Translations under genes and position numbers: made by a program | In this document: positions 1-7,167 of the stretch, piece after piece | Layout of the letters: every line of letters begins with the position of its first letter | Numbering within the stretch: the stretch's first letter is position 1 | Source of the DNA: Streptomyces sp. NRRL WC-3605 | Lineage (GTDB): Bacteria > Actinomycetota > Actinomycetes > Streptomycetales > Streptomycetaceae | Direction: 5' to 3' | Length of the DNA: 64,000 nt | Assembly: GCF_001509795.1 (NCBI RefSeq) | Contig: NZ_LLZN01000067.1 | Span: forward strand, 62,001 to 126,000 | Notes under the pieces: generated by a model | Databases searched by the model: none | What the model saw: the letters and a program-made list of their open reading frames with translations, nothing else | What the model was told of the DNA's origin: nothing

Positions 1-344
1 GCGACGACGTCGGCGATCGGGTCGTCCACCGCGATGTCGGTGGTGATGGCGGGCGCGCGGCCCGACTCCTGCTGGGCGGCCAGGCCGGCCAGGGCGAGCC
101 GCAGGTCGCGGTAGCCGGGGTAGCCGAGGAGGCGGGCGGTGCGGACGACGGTGGCCTCGCTGGTGCCGGTGAGCTCGGCGAGTCCGGTGACCGTGAGGGC
201 GGCACAGCCCGCAGGGTCGTTCGCCACCGCTTCGGCGACGCGCTGCATGGAGCGGGTCATCGACGGGGCGAGCGTGCGCACCTTGGCCGCGAGGGCGGCG
301 GGCGCGGGCGCGCGGCCGAAAGTTTCCTTCACGTCATTGGTCAC
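1..344 (-). CDS. murR: MurR/RpiR-family transcriptional regulator, N-terminal part (runs off the window)
   Basis: The window holds the first ~114 residues. They form the family's N-terminal helix-turn-helix (LTVTGLAELTGTSEATVVRT, about residues 47-66), followed by GYPGYRDLRLAL. The family normally carries a C-terminal SIS domain binding a phosphosugar, which lies outside the window. In Streptomyces I recall this gene beside murQ (MurNAc-6-phosphate etherase), so a role in cell-wall aminosugar recycling is likely but inferred. I chose the GTG at 344 because a -35/-10 pair ends 6 nt before it, suggesting a leaderless mRNA; a GTG at 332 is the alternative. An inverted repeat over the -10 suggests autorepression. 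Confidence 0.85.
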   Translation of the reverse strand, partial: MTNDVKETFGRAPAPAALAAKVRTLAPSMTRSMQRVAEAVANDPAGCAALTVTGLAELTGTSEATVVRTARLLGYPGYRDLRLALAGLAAQQESGRAPAITTDIAVDDPIADVV

Positions 345-380
345 ATATGAAACGTATTTTCAATGCCGGGTCGTGGTCAA
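345..380 (-). promoter_or_regulatory. murR promoter with overlapping RpiR-type operator
   Basis: On the minus strand TTGACC (380-375) is followed after 18 nt by TACGTT (356-351), which ends 6 nt before the murR GTG. The exact inverted repeat TGAAA-N5-TTTCA (348-362) covers this -10. Half-sites of this form are typical of MurR/RpiR operators, so autoregulation is inferred. The divergent gene starting at 400 could share the control. Confidence 0.6.
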
Positions 381-399
381 GAGTGCGCACAATAGACGC

Positions 400-780
400 A
401 TGGACCCCGTCACCCCGCTCGAACAGGCGCTGCACACGGCCCGCGCCCTGGTGCTCGCCGACCTGGCCGCCGACGAGGTCGCCGAGTCGGACGTCGTCTC
501 CCTGGTGGAGCAGTCCGTCGCCGAACGGCGCTGGTGGGTGGAGCAGTGGCCGGAGGGTGCGGCGTACGTGGCGGGACTGGTCGCCCAGGACGTGCAGGAC
601 GCGCTGCTGGACCGGCACGGCCGCTGGCCGCTGTGCCCGGTGTGCGGCACCGGCGAGCCGCACGCGCTGGAGGTCGAGCCCGAGCTGGGCCCGGACCCGC
701 ACTGGGTGTGCCACAAGGCCGGCGTGAAGGTCGCGCAGGTCGGCTCGCTCGGGCCCGCGACCGGGAAGCCCTCCGCGTGA
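400..780 (+). CDS. Conserved hypothetical protein with CxxC zinc-ribbon-like motif
   Basis: A 126-residue acidic, mostly helical protein. Its C-terminal third has CPVCG (about residue 80) and a later WVCHK, a pattern suggesting one zinc site, though only three cysteines are visible. I do not recognise a named family and assign no function. ATG 400 is preferred because CACAAT (388-393) ends 6 nt upstream, as in leaderless Streptomyces mRNAs, and no Shine-Dalgarno sequence is present. The stop overlaps the next GTG by GTGA, so the two genes are probably co-translated. It is divergent from murR. Confidence 0.8.
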   Translation: MDPVTPLEQALHTARALVLADLAADEVAESDVVSLVEQSVAERRWWVEQWPEGAAYVAGLVAQDVQDALLDRHGRWPLCPVCGTGEPHALEVEPELGPDPHWVCHKAGVKVAQVGSLGPATGKPSA

Positions 781-1079
781 CGATCTACATCGACCCGCCC
801 ACCTGGCCGGGCCACGGCCGCCTCTGGTCGCACGTCGTCAGCGACGTCTCCTACGACGAACTGCACCGCTTCGCCGACGGCATCGGCGTCCCGCGCCGGG
901 CGTTCGAACGGGACCACTACGACCTCCCCGCGCACCGGTACGCCGACGCGGTCGGCGCCGGCGCGGTCGAGGTCAGCAGCCGCGAAGTGGTGCGGCTGCT
1001 GTACGGGGCCGGTCTGCGCAGGCGGAAGAAGGACATGCGTCACCGGCCGGACGGCGTGCCCGGGTCCCGGCGGACGTAG
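777..1079 (+). CDS. DUF4031 domain-containing protein
   Basis: A 100-residue protein beginning MTIYIDPPTWPGHGRLWSHV, the hallmark start of the DUF4031 family. It also has ELHRFADGIGVPRRAFERD and a basic tail RRRKKDMRH. The family is widespread in actinobacteria and has no established function; the conserved D-P-P, H and D residues suggest metal or nucleotide handling, but that is speculation. Its GTG overlaps the upstream stop (GTGA), giving a two-gene unit. Its last 40 bp overlap the convergent acetyltransferase fusion gene, so the 3' ends share sequence. Confidence 0.85.
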   Translation: MTIYIDPPTWPGHGRLWSHVVSDVSYDELHRFADGIGVPRRAFERDHYDLPAHRYADAVGAGAVEVSSREVVRLLYGAGLRRRKKDMRHRPDGVPGSRRT

Positions 1080-2164
1080 AGCAGGAGCGAGCCCTCCGAC
1101 TCGTGCCGGTCCTGGACCGCCCGCTCCTCCTCGGCGCCGGCGCGGACGTACCCGGCGCGCTCGGCGACGCGCTGGGAGGGGGCGTTGCCCTCCTCGACCG
1201 TCGCGCACAGGCTGTGGACGTCGTCGCGGGCCAGCGCCCACCGGGACAGGGCGTCCAGCGCCTCCGACGCGTAGCCCCGGCCGCGGGCGCCCTCCACCAG
1301 GTCGTAGCCGATCTCCGCGCGGCCCTCCTCGTCCGGGGCGCCGTGGAAGCCGATGCCGCCGACCGCGAGGCCGTCCTCCCGCCGCACGAGGACGAACACG
1401 CCGAACTCGGGGCGGTGCAGGCCCGCCTCGTACGCCTGCGTCAGCATCCCGGCGGCCTCGCGCGTCCCCTCGTAGGGGCCGCCGACGACCCAGTCGAACC
1501 CGCCGTCGCCGCCCTGGGCGAGATCGGTGGCGGTGGCCGGGGTGAGCCCCTGGAGGGTGAGCCGCTCGGACGGGAGGACGAGGTCGTTCTTCCAGCGCCA
1601 GGCGTCGACCGGGGCGCGGCCGGGCAGGTCGCCGCGGCCGGTGGCCCACAGCAGGGTGCGCCAGGGGTCCGCGTCCGGGCGGACCTCCGGGAAGATCGTC
1701 GTCAGCACGAACCGGGGGAGCGCGGCCGGGGGTTCGTAGGCCAGCCCCAGCCCGACGGCGATGTCATGGGTGTGCAGCAGCACCTCGGCGACGCCCATCG
1801 CGGCGAACCCCTCGCGGTTCGCGCTGCGGAACGGGTACGGGTGGAAGGCGCGCACCCCGGGCGGGGTGGTGCGCAGGGCCGCCGTGAGCAGGGCACCGGT
1901 CGTCTCGATGACGTCGAGCAGCCCGTCGTTGCCGGTGCCCTCGTCGAGGGTGATCTCGAAGGGGACGTAGGCGCGCTGCGCCCGCCCCGCGAGCTGCCCC
2001 GCGTAGGCGATGAGGTCACCGGCGACGTGCTCGGCCGTGGCGCGGCAACTCCAGTCCAGCCGCCCGGCCTTCACCCCGTCCCAGTCCCGGTCCGCCACCG
2101 TGCGCAGCAGCGCCACGGCATCCGCCACGGCCTCGGTCACGCGTTCCCCGCCCATGTGTCGCAT
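1040..2164 (-). CDS. Fusion of a DinB/maleylpyruvate-isomerase-like domain with a GNAT acetyltransferase
   Basis: A 374-residue two-domain protein. Residues ~1-200 resemble the DinB-fold mycothiol-dependent isomerase family (DWSCRATAEHVAGDLIAYA, then a VLLHTHDIAVGLGL segment). Residues ~203-374 are a GNAT domain with the acetyl-CoA loop EGARGRGYASEAL and the NAPSQRVAERAGY motif of RimJ/RimL-like enzymes. The substrate is unknown. ATG 2164 is favoured because TAGCCT (2177-2172) ends 7 nt upstream; an ATG at 2155 is in frame. No frame break separates the halves, so this is a genuine fusion. It converges on and overlaps the DUF4031 gene. Confidence 0.85.
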   Translation of the reverse strand: MRHMGGERVTEAVADAVALLRTVADRDWDGVKAGRLDWSCRATAEHVAGDLIAYAGQLAGRAQRAYVPFEITLDEGTGNDGLLDVIETTGALLTAALRTTPPGVRAFHPYPFRSANREGFAAMGVAEVLLHTHDIAVGLGLAYEPPAALPRFVLTTIFPEVRPDADPWRTLLWATGRGDLPGRAPVDAWRWKNDLVLPSERLTLQGLTPATATDLAQGGDGGFDWVVGGPYEGTREAAGMLTQAYEAGLHRPEFGVFVLVRREDGLAVGGIGFHGAPDEEGRAEIGYDLVEGARGRGYASEALDALSRWALARDDVHSLCATVEEGNAPSQRVAERAGYVRAGAEEERAVQDRHESEGSLLLYVRRDPGTPSGR

Positions 2165-2191
2165 GCCGTGCAGGCTACGGCGCCGTACGGC

Positions 2192-2839
2192 TCAGAGCGA
2201 CAGCATTTCCAGCTCCGAGGTGAGGTTGTAGCGGGCGGTCGCCTCCCAGTTCTTCCGGCCGTACGGCGTGCGGAACAGGCCGGGCAGGGCCAGGAGTTGG
2301 CGCAGCACGTCGGCGCGGCCGGCCCGGAAGGCGTCGTTCGGGACGAAGTGGTACTCCTCGCGGACGGCGGCCGTGTAGGCGGCGTACGCCGAGGGCGGCG
2401 CGGCGAGGATCGCGAGGTCGGCGTCGCACAGCACCTCGCCGTTCAGGTCGCCGGGCTCCGGATCGTGGGTGACGGTGAGCCGCACCAGCCGGGCCACCTC
2501 GGCGGTCCGCTCCGCGGGCACGCCGGCCTCGGGGAGCGCCCGCTCGGCGAGCCGGGCGGACCGCTCCTCGTTCTCGGACCGGTCGGGCAGGTACACCGCG
2601 TCGTGGAACCACGCGGCGAGCCGTACGGCCTCGACGTCCGTCGCGTACTCCGCCAGCTCGTCGACGTGGTCCAGCACCGCCGCCAGGTGGTCCACGGTGT
2701 GATAGCGCCGCTGCGGCTCGGACCAGCGCTTCAGGAGCGCGTCCCCGTACGGCTCGGGCGCGATCGCGCAGGAGTCGTCGTCGCGCGCGGCGAGCAGGGT
2801 GCGCAGCCAGCGGGCGCGGAGATCGTCGAGGTCGGCCAT
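2192..2839 (-). CDS. HD-superfamily metal-dependent phosphohydrolase-like protein
   Basis: A 215-residue protein with the HD pattern RRYHTVDHL (~44-52), AAWFHDAVY (~76-84) and a later CDADLAIL, matching the predicted HD hydrolases of the COG4339 type. His and Asp residues would bind a metal ion. The natural substrate is unknown; nucleotide or phosphate-ester hydrolysis is the family-level guess. ATG 2839 follows CAGAAT (2851-2846) by 6 nt with no Shine-Dalgarno sequence, so it may be leaderless. It is divergent from the maleylpyruvate-isomerase-like gene with only 46 bp between, so the two promoters must face each other. Confidence 0.85.
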   Translation of the reverse strand: MADLDDLRARWLRTLLAARDDDSCAIAPEPYGDALLKRWSEPQRRYHTVDHLAAVLDHVDELAEYATDVEAVRLAAWFHDAVYLPDRSENEERSARLAERALPEAGVPAERTAEVARLVRLTVTHDPEPGDLNGEVLCDADLAILAAPPSAYAAYTAAVREEYHFVPNDAFRAGRADVLRQLLALPGLFRTPYGRKNWEATARYNLTSELEMLSL

Positions 2840-2885
2840 GACGTCATTCTGCCCACCGGAGCTCACGGCCCCTAGCGTGGTCGCC

Positions 2886-3560
2886 ATGACTTCTGCAGAC
2901 GTGTACGACGTACGGGACCCGGAGCGGCCGGGGCGGCTGCTGGCCGTCGAGCGGGACACGCTGGTCCCGCTGCTGCGGGCGCGGCCCGACGAGGACTTCG
3001 CTCGGCAGACGGCCGCCTGTCCGGGGTGGTCGGTGCGGGACGTGCTGGCGCACTGCTCGGCCGCGCTGACCCGGGTGGTGGACGACCGGCTGGAGGAGGG
3101 CATGTTCTCGCCCGCGTCCAACGACCGCGACATCGCCGAGCGGAGCGAATGGAGCAACGCCCGGATCCTGGACGAACTGGAGCGCGCCATGACCGAGGCG
3201 GGGCCGGTGATCGCCAAGGCGGGCGGGGCCCTGGACGGCGTCGGGCTCGGCGAGTGGGTGCACGCCGGTGACGTGCGCGAGGCGCTGGGCGAGCCGGGGG
3301 CGTACGCCGGGGCCGGGCTGCCCGACGCGCTGGCGCTGCTGGCGTGGCTCACCCGCGAGCGCCGGCACGCGCCGCTCCACGCCGACCTCGACGACGTCGA
3401 CGAGCCTCTGCGGCTGGGCGACCCCGCCGCGCCCCGGCCCCCGGCGCGCTACATCGGGCAGGCCACCACGCTCGTACGGCTCTACGCGGGGCGCCCGACG
3501 ACCGGGACGTCGTACGAGCTGGCCGGGGCGGAACCGGCGGAGCTGAACATCTTCGCGTGA
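2886..3560 (+). CDS. Maleylpyruvate isomerase family mycothiol-dependent enzyme
   Basis: A 224-residue protein of the actinobacterial MDMPI/DinB-like family. It has TAACPGWSVRDVLAHCSAA (~43-61), which carries the conserved C-P-G-W-S-V-x-D-x-x-A-H metal/mycothiol segment, and ends in a typical C-terminal region (ELAGAEPAELNIFA). Members use mycothiol as cofactor for isomerisation or detoxification; this one's substrate cannot be told. ATG 2886 lies 7 nt after TAGCGT (2873-2878), arguing for a leaderless transcript and this start. A related domain is fused to an acetyltransferase two genes upstream. Confidence 0.88.
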   Translation: MTSADVYDVRDPERPGRLLAVERDTLVPLLRARPDEDFARQTAACPGWSVRDVLAHCSAALTRVVDDRLEEGMFSPASNDRDIAERSEWSNARILDELERAMTEAGPVIAKAGGALDGVGLGEWVHAGDVREALGEPGAYAGAGLPDALALLAWLTRERRHAPLHADLDDVDEPLRLGDPAAPRPPARYIGQATTLVRLYAGRPTTGTSYELAGAEPAELNIFA

Positions 3561-3615
3561 CCCCGTTACCGGCCCTGGGTTGAGCGGGACCCCGGATGGG
3601 CAGGCGTAGGCTTTG

Positions 3616-3631
3616 ATTGGACTAGACCTGT
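3616..3631. promoter_or_regulatory. DasR-like dre site upstream of cutC
   Basis: ATTGGACTAGACCTGT matches the dre consensus I recall for the GlcNAc-responsive GntR regulator DasR (ACTGGTCTAGACCAGT) at 13 of 16 positions, including the core CTAGACC. It lies 42 bp before the cutC ATG, where bound DasR could block transcription. Function is inferred from the match only. Confidence 0.5.
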
Positions 3632-3673
3632 AGTCGTCAGTAGCCGCCGTCGAATGCCGAGGAATGGGGTCCC

Positions 3674-4378
3674 ATGAGCGAGCGTGCAGTCCTGGAGGTG
3701 ATCGCCCTCGGCGTCGAGGACGCGGTCGCCGCCCAGGCCGGGGGTGCGGACCGGCTCGAACTCGTCACCGACATGGCGGCGGACGGGCTCACCCCGCCGG
3801 TCGGGACGTTCACGGGAATCCGCGCGGCCGTCGACATCGAACTGCGCGTGATGCTGCGGCTGGCCGACGGGTTCGCGGTCGGAGACGTCGAACGGGTCGT
3901 CCGCGCGGCGCGCGAGCTGCGGGACGCCGGCGCCGAGGAGTTCGTGCTCGGCTTCCTCGACGCCGACGGCCGCGTGGACCTCGCCGCCATGGAGCGGGTC
4001 GTGGCGGAGCTGGACGGGTGCCGGTGGACGTTCCACCGGGCGATCGACCGCGCCGCCGACCGGGACGCCCTGCGCAAGCAGCTCGACGGCATGCCCGGCC
4101 TGGACACGTACCTCACGGCGGGGTCGGCCGACGGCGTCGACGACGGCATGCCCACGCTCCTCGCGGAGGCGGCACGGGACGGCGAGCCCGGCTACGAACA
4201 GCGCGTCCTGGTCGGCGGCGGCCTCCGCCTCGACCACGTCCCGGACCTCCTGGCGGCGGGCATCGACGCCTTCCACATCGGCGGCGCGGCCCGCCCGGAC
4301 GGCTGGACGGGCCCGGTCTCGGCAGAGGCGGTCTCCACCTGGAGAACGGCCCTGGACGCCCCGGCAAAGGTCTTTTAG
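3674..4378 (+). CDS. cutC: CutC family TIM-barrel protein
   Basis: A 234-residue protein matching CutC throughout: LEVIALGVEDAVAAQAGGAD at the start, RLELVTDMAADGLTPPVG, MLRLADGF, FVLGFLDADGRVD, WTFHRAIDR and VGGGLRLDHVPDL. The fold is a TIM barrel in the cytoplasm. The family name comes from a copper-tolerance phenotype in E. coli that is no longer accepted, and its reaction is unsettled. Length fits the short actinobacterial version (E. coli CutC is ~248 residues). ATG 3674 is preceded by GAGGAA at good spacing. The DasR-like site upstream and the murR neighbourhood hint at an aminosugar-related role. Confidence 0.9.
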   Translation: MSERAVLEVIALGVEDAVAAQAGGADRLELVTDMAADGLTPPVGTFTGIRAAVDIELRVMLRLADGFAVGDVERVVRAARELRDAGAEEFVLGFLDADGRVDLAAMERVVAELDGCRWTFHRAIDRAADRDALRKQLDGMPGLDTYLTAGSADGVDDGMPTLLAEAARDGEPGYEQRVLVGGGLRLDHVPDLLAAGIDAFHIGGAARPDGWTGPVSAEAVSTWRTALDAPAKVF

Positions 4379-4389
4379 GGCCTGCTGAG

Positions 4390-4502
4390 GGCGCGGGCAC
4401 TGCTTTTCACCGGTCGCGGGGAGGTGCTTTCGCTGGGCGCGGGGCATTGCCTTTCATGGGGCGCCGGGAGGTGCTCTTTAGGGGCGCGGGGAACTGCGCG
4501 AC
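4390..4502 (+). repeat. Degenerate tandem GC-rich repeat between cutC and helR
   Basis: About five imperfect units of 22-25 bp, each of the form GCGCGGGG-N-TGC followed by a short T-rich stretch. The last unit carries GGGGCGCGGGGAACTGCGCG, a motif I recall as abundant in Streptomyces intergenic DNA. It sits between two convergent genes, so it may fold and help termination. Confidence 0.6.
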
Positions 4503-4566
4503 CGGCCCCCACCGGCCGGCACCCGGCACACAAAGCCAACCCCCCGTCCGCGTAGCCGCCCCAAAC

Positions 4567-6615
4567 TCACAGCAACTGCGCAGGCAACGCCCCCGTGTGG
4601 GTCACGGTCAACCCCGACACCGCCCGCGTCAACGCCACGTACAGCCGCCGCAGCCCCGCCCGCTCGTCCGGCTCCCCGTCCACCACGGCCGCCGGTTCGT
4701 CCAGGACCACGTAGTCGTACTCCAGGCCCTTCGCCAGCGACGCCGGCACCAGCGTCAGCCGGGACTGCCGGGTCGTCTCCTCACCCGGCGCCAGATACTC
4801 GAGCCCCGCCGCCTTCAGCGCCTCCGCCAGCACCGGCACCCGCGCGTCCGCGGCGATCAGCCCGACCGACCCCTCGTGCCGCAGCGACTCCGCGCACGCC
4901 GCGGCCACCTCCGCCGCCTCCGCGACCGTACGGATCTCGAAGAACCCGGGGTTGTCACGGATCGACGCCACCGGCGTCAGCCCCGGCGCGATCGACGGCA
5001 GCAGCCGCGACGCGTACGTGATCACGTCCGTCGGCACACGGAAACCGGCCGTCAGCTCCTCGATCACCCCGTCCCGCTTGCCGAGGTGCGTCAGCGCCTC
5101 CTCCCAGCTGCGGGTCGCCCACGGAGTCGTGCCCTGCGCCAGATCGCCGAGGACCGTCGCCGACCCGGTCGTGCAGCGCCGCCCCACCGCCCGGTACTGC
5201 ATCGGCGACAGGTCCTGCGCCTCGTCCAGCACCACATGTCCCAGCGACGGCGTCCGCGTCACGAGGTCGCTCGCCTCGTCGATCAGCACCGCGTCCGCCG
5301 CCGACCACTTCGCCGACCTCACCGACCGCGCCGGCTTCGCCCACAGGATCGTCCGCCGCTCGTCCTCGTCGAGTACGCCGTCCGCGTGCTCCGCCAGGAA
5401 CTCCGCGTCCGACAGCAGCCGCAGCACCAGCTTCGCCGGGTCCACCGGCGGCCAGACCGCCTTGACGGCAGCCTTCACGGCCGCGTTGCGGGCCACCGCG
5501 TCCTGCACCCGGTCGTCCGGCGCCTCGCCCGACCGCTCCATCTGCACCAGCACCGCGTGCGCGATCCGCTGCGGCAGCGCCTCACGGGCGGCGCCGTACC
5601 GGATGCCGCGGTCCAGCAGCTCGCGGACGATCTCCTCGACCTCGTACGCCGGCACCCGCCACCGCCGTGACCCCCGCACCACGACGACCGCCTCGGCCGG
5701 CATGCTCACATGCGAGTACAGCGCCCGCCGCAGCACCTCGGCCATCCGCGCGTCCCCCTTGATCACCGCGGCCGCCGCCTCGTCGGTGCCGCGCACCTCG
5801 ACGTGGGCCACGAGATCGTCGACCGTGGCCTGGCGGACCGTCAGCTCGCCGAGCGCGGGCAGCACCTGCTCGATGTAGTGCAGGAAGGACCGGTTCGGCC
5901 CGATCACCAGCGTGCCGGTGCGGGCCAGCCGCTCCCGGTGCGCGTACAGCAGATACGCCACCCGGTGCAGGCCGACGGCCGTCTTGCCGGTGCCCGGGCC
6001 GCCCTGCACACACACGGTCCCGCCGAGCCCGGACCGTACGATCTCGTCCTGCTCGGGCTGGATCGTCGCCACGATGTCCCGCATGGGGCCGACGCGCGGC
6101 CGCTCGATCTCCTGCTGGAGCAGCCTGCTGGTCCGCGCCGCCTCCGCCGGGTCGGAGAGGTGCTCGTCCTCGTATGCGGTCAGGTCGCCGCCCGTGTAGC
6201 CGAAGCGGCGGCGCAGCGCGATGTCCATCGGGTCCTTCTTCGAGGCCCGGTAGAACGGCTGGGACACCGGCGCACGCCAGTCGATGACCATGGGGTCGCC
6301 CTCGGCATCGTGCACATGCCGCCGCCCGATGTAGAAGCGCTCGCCCTCGGCGCCCTCCGCCCCGTCGGCACCGGGGGCGTGCAGATAGTCGAGGCGGCCG
6401 AAGAACAGCGGGGTGTCGCTGAGGTCGGCCAGGGCCTTGATGCGTTCGTCGATCTGCCGGGTCAGCACCTCCGCGTTGACCCAGTTCGCGGTGACGTCGC
6501 GGATGTCGAGGGACTCGACGTCCTCGCGCATGGCGCGCAGCGCGGCACGCGAGGACGCCAGATGGGAGCGCTCTCGCTCGAGCGGATCGAGGCTGTCGCC
6601 GACGGGCCTGGACAA
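4567..6615 (-). CDS. helR: HelR/HelD-type RNA polymerase recycling ATPase (UvrD-like superfamily 1)
   Basis: A 682-residue SF1 motor. The N-terminus is a charged helical arm (LERERSHLASSRAALRAMRE). Then come GGPGTGKTAVGLHRVAYLL (Walker A, ~213), VVLDEAQDLSPMQYRAVGRR (Walker B, ~465), TAGFRVPTDVI, LAKGLEYDYVVLDEP and RLYVALTRA (motif VI). The layout matches HelD/HelR proteins, which enter RNA polymerase and release stalled or rifamycin-bound enzyme; HelR gives rifampicin tolerance in S. venezuelae. The start is TTG 6615, with GGAGG 7 nt upstream and no better codon. I recognised no rifamycin-associated element upstream. HelR versus generic HelD is judged from overall resemblance. Confidence 0.85.
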   Translation of the reverse strand: MSRPVGDSLDPLERERSHLASSRAALRAMREDVESLDIRDVTANWVNAEVLTRQIDERIKALADLSDTPLFFGRLDYLHAPGADGAEGAEGERFYIGRRHVHDAEGDPMVIDWRAPVSQPFYRASKKDPMDIALRRRFGYTGGDLTAYEDEHLSDPAEAARTSRLLQQEIERPRVGPMRDIVATIQPEQDEIVRSGLGGTVCVQGGPGTGKTAVGLHRVAYLLYAHRERLARTGTLVIGPNRSFLHYIEQVLPALGELTVRQATVDDLVAHVEVRGTDEAAAAVIKGDARMAEVLRRALYSHVSMPAEAVVVVRGSRRWRVPAYEVEEIVRELLDRGIRYGAAREALPQRIAHAVLVQMERSGEAPDDRVQDAVARNAAVKAAVKAVWPPVDPAKLVLRLLSDAEFLAEHADGVLDEDERRTILWAKPARSVRSAKWSAADAVLIDEASDLVTRTPSLGHVVLDEAQDLSPMQYRAVGRRCTTGSATVLGDLAQGTTPWATRSWEEALTHLGKRDGVIEELTAGFRVPTDVITYASRLLPSIAPGLTPVASIRDNPGFFEIRTVAEAAEVAAACAESLRHEGSVGLIAADARVPVLAEALKAAGLEYLAPGEETTRQSRLTLVPASLAKGLEYDYVVLDEPAAVVDGEPDERAGLRRLYVALTRAVSGLTVTHTGALPAQLL

Positions 6616-6758
6616 AGGGGTGCCTCCGGATGACCTGTGAGCAGGTGGACGAGAGAGAGCCGGCCGGTTTCCGTCCGGGCGGCGGCACTCCGCGAGGGGA
6701 GGCGGGCAGGAGCGGAGATTTTAGGCGAGCGCCCGCTGCCGGTGCCAACCGATTTCCC

Positions 6759-6795
6759 GCCGGGAGCCCGGCATGATCGGCAAGACACCCCCTAG
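6759..6795. repeat. Truncated copy of a dispersed palindromic element
   Basis: Positions 6759-6795 match the core (GCCGGGAGCCCGGC) and right arm (GATCGGCAAGACACCCCC then TAG) of the full palindrome at 62727-62786, with one change in the arm. The left arm is missing or eroded. It lies between helR and the small gene at 6910 and indicates a family of short dispersed elements. Confidence 0.75.
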
Positions 6796-6909
6796 GGGAC
6801 GCCGTCCTCCTTCAGGGCGGGCCGTCCGCCCCGAGATGTACGGGAGCGGCACCCGGCTTCGGCCTGGGGACCGATGCGGGCTTTACGGACACCGACGCAT
6901 CATGGAGAC

Positions 6910-7089
6910 ATGAGCGCAGCAACCATCCACCCGGCCCCCGCGGCCCCCCGCGGAGCGACCGCGCTCCAGGGGAGCCACCGTCATCGACTCGGTGAAGCCC
7001 TGCGTGCCGTCAAGGTGTTCGTGGGCGCCGCCTTCGACGTGATCGTCCTCGGCGAGTACCGGGAGGAGGCGGGCGTCCGCCACAAGTGA
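6910..7089 (+). CDS. Small conserved hypothetical protein (59 residues)
   Basis: A 59-residue basic protein with an alanine/proline-rich N-terminus and a C-terminal half reading ALRAVKVFVGAAFDVIVLGE, which is amphipathic and moderately hydrophobic. I recognise no domain. ATG 6910 has a short GGAGA directly upstream, and CATCAT ends 6 nt before it, so either a weak SD or a leaderless start is possible. Third-position G/C bias looks coding, and I recall a small gene beside the XPB-like helicase in streptomycetes, but the call rests mainly on frame quality. Confidence 0.6.
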   Translation: MSAATIHPAPAAPRGATALQGSHRHRLGEALRAVKVFVGAAFDVIVLGEYREEAGVRHK

Positions 7090-7167
7090 CGGCCCCGCCG
7101 GTCACGGTGACATACCGTCAGTGACCGTGACCGTACGGAATCACCGGCCCCTCTCGCGCCACAGCCC

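Noticed and set aside
6616..6909. Rifamycin-associated element upstream of helR
   Set aside because: I looked for the GGGGCTTGC-type inverted repeat as I remember it and did not find it; a model search would be decisive.
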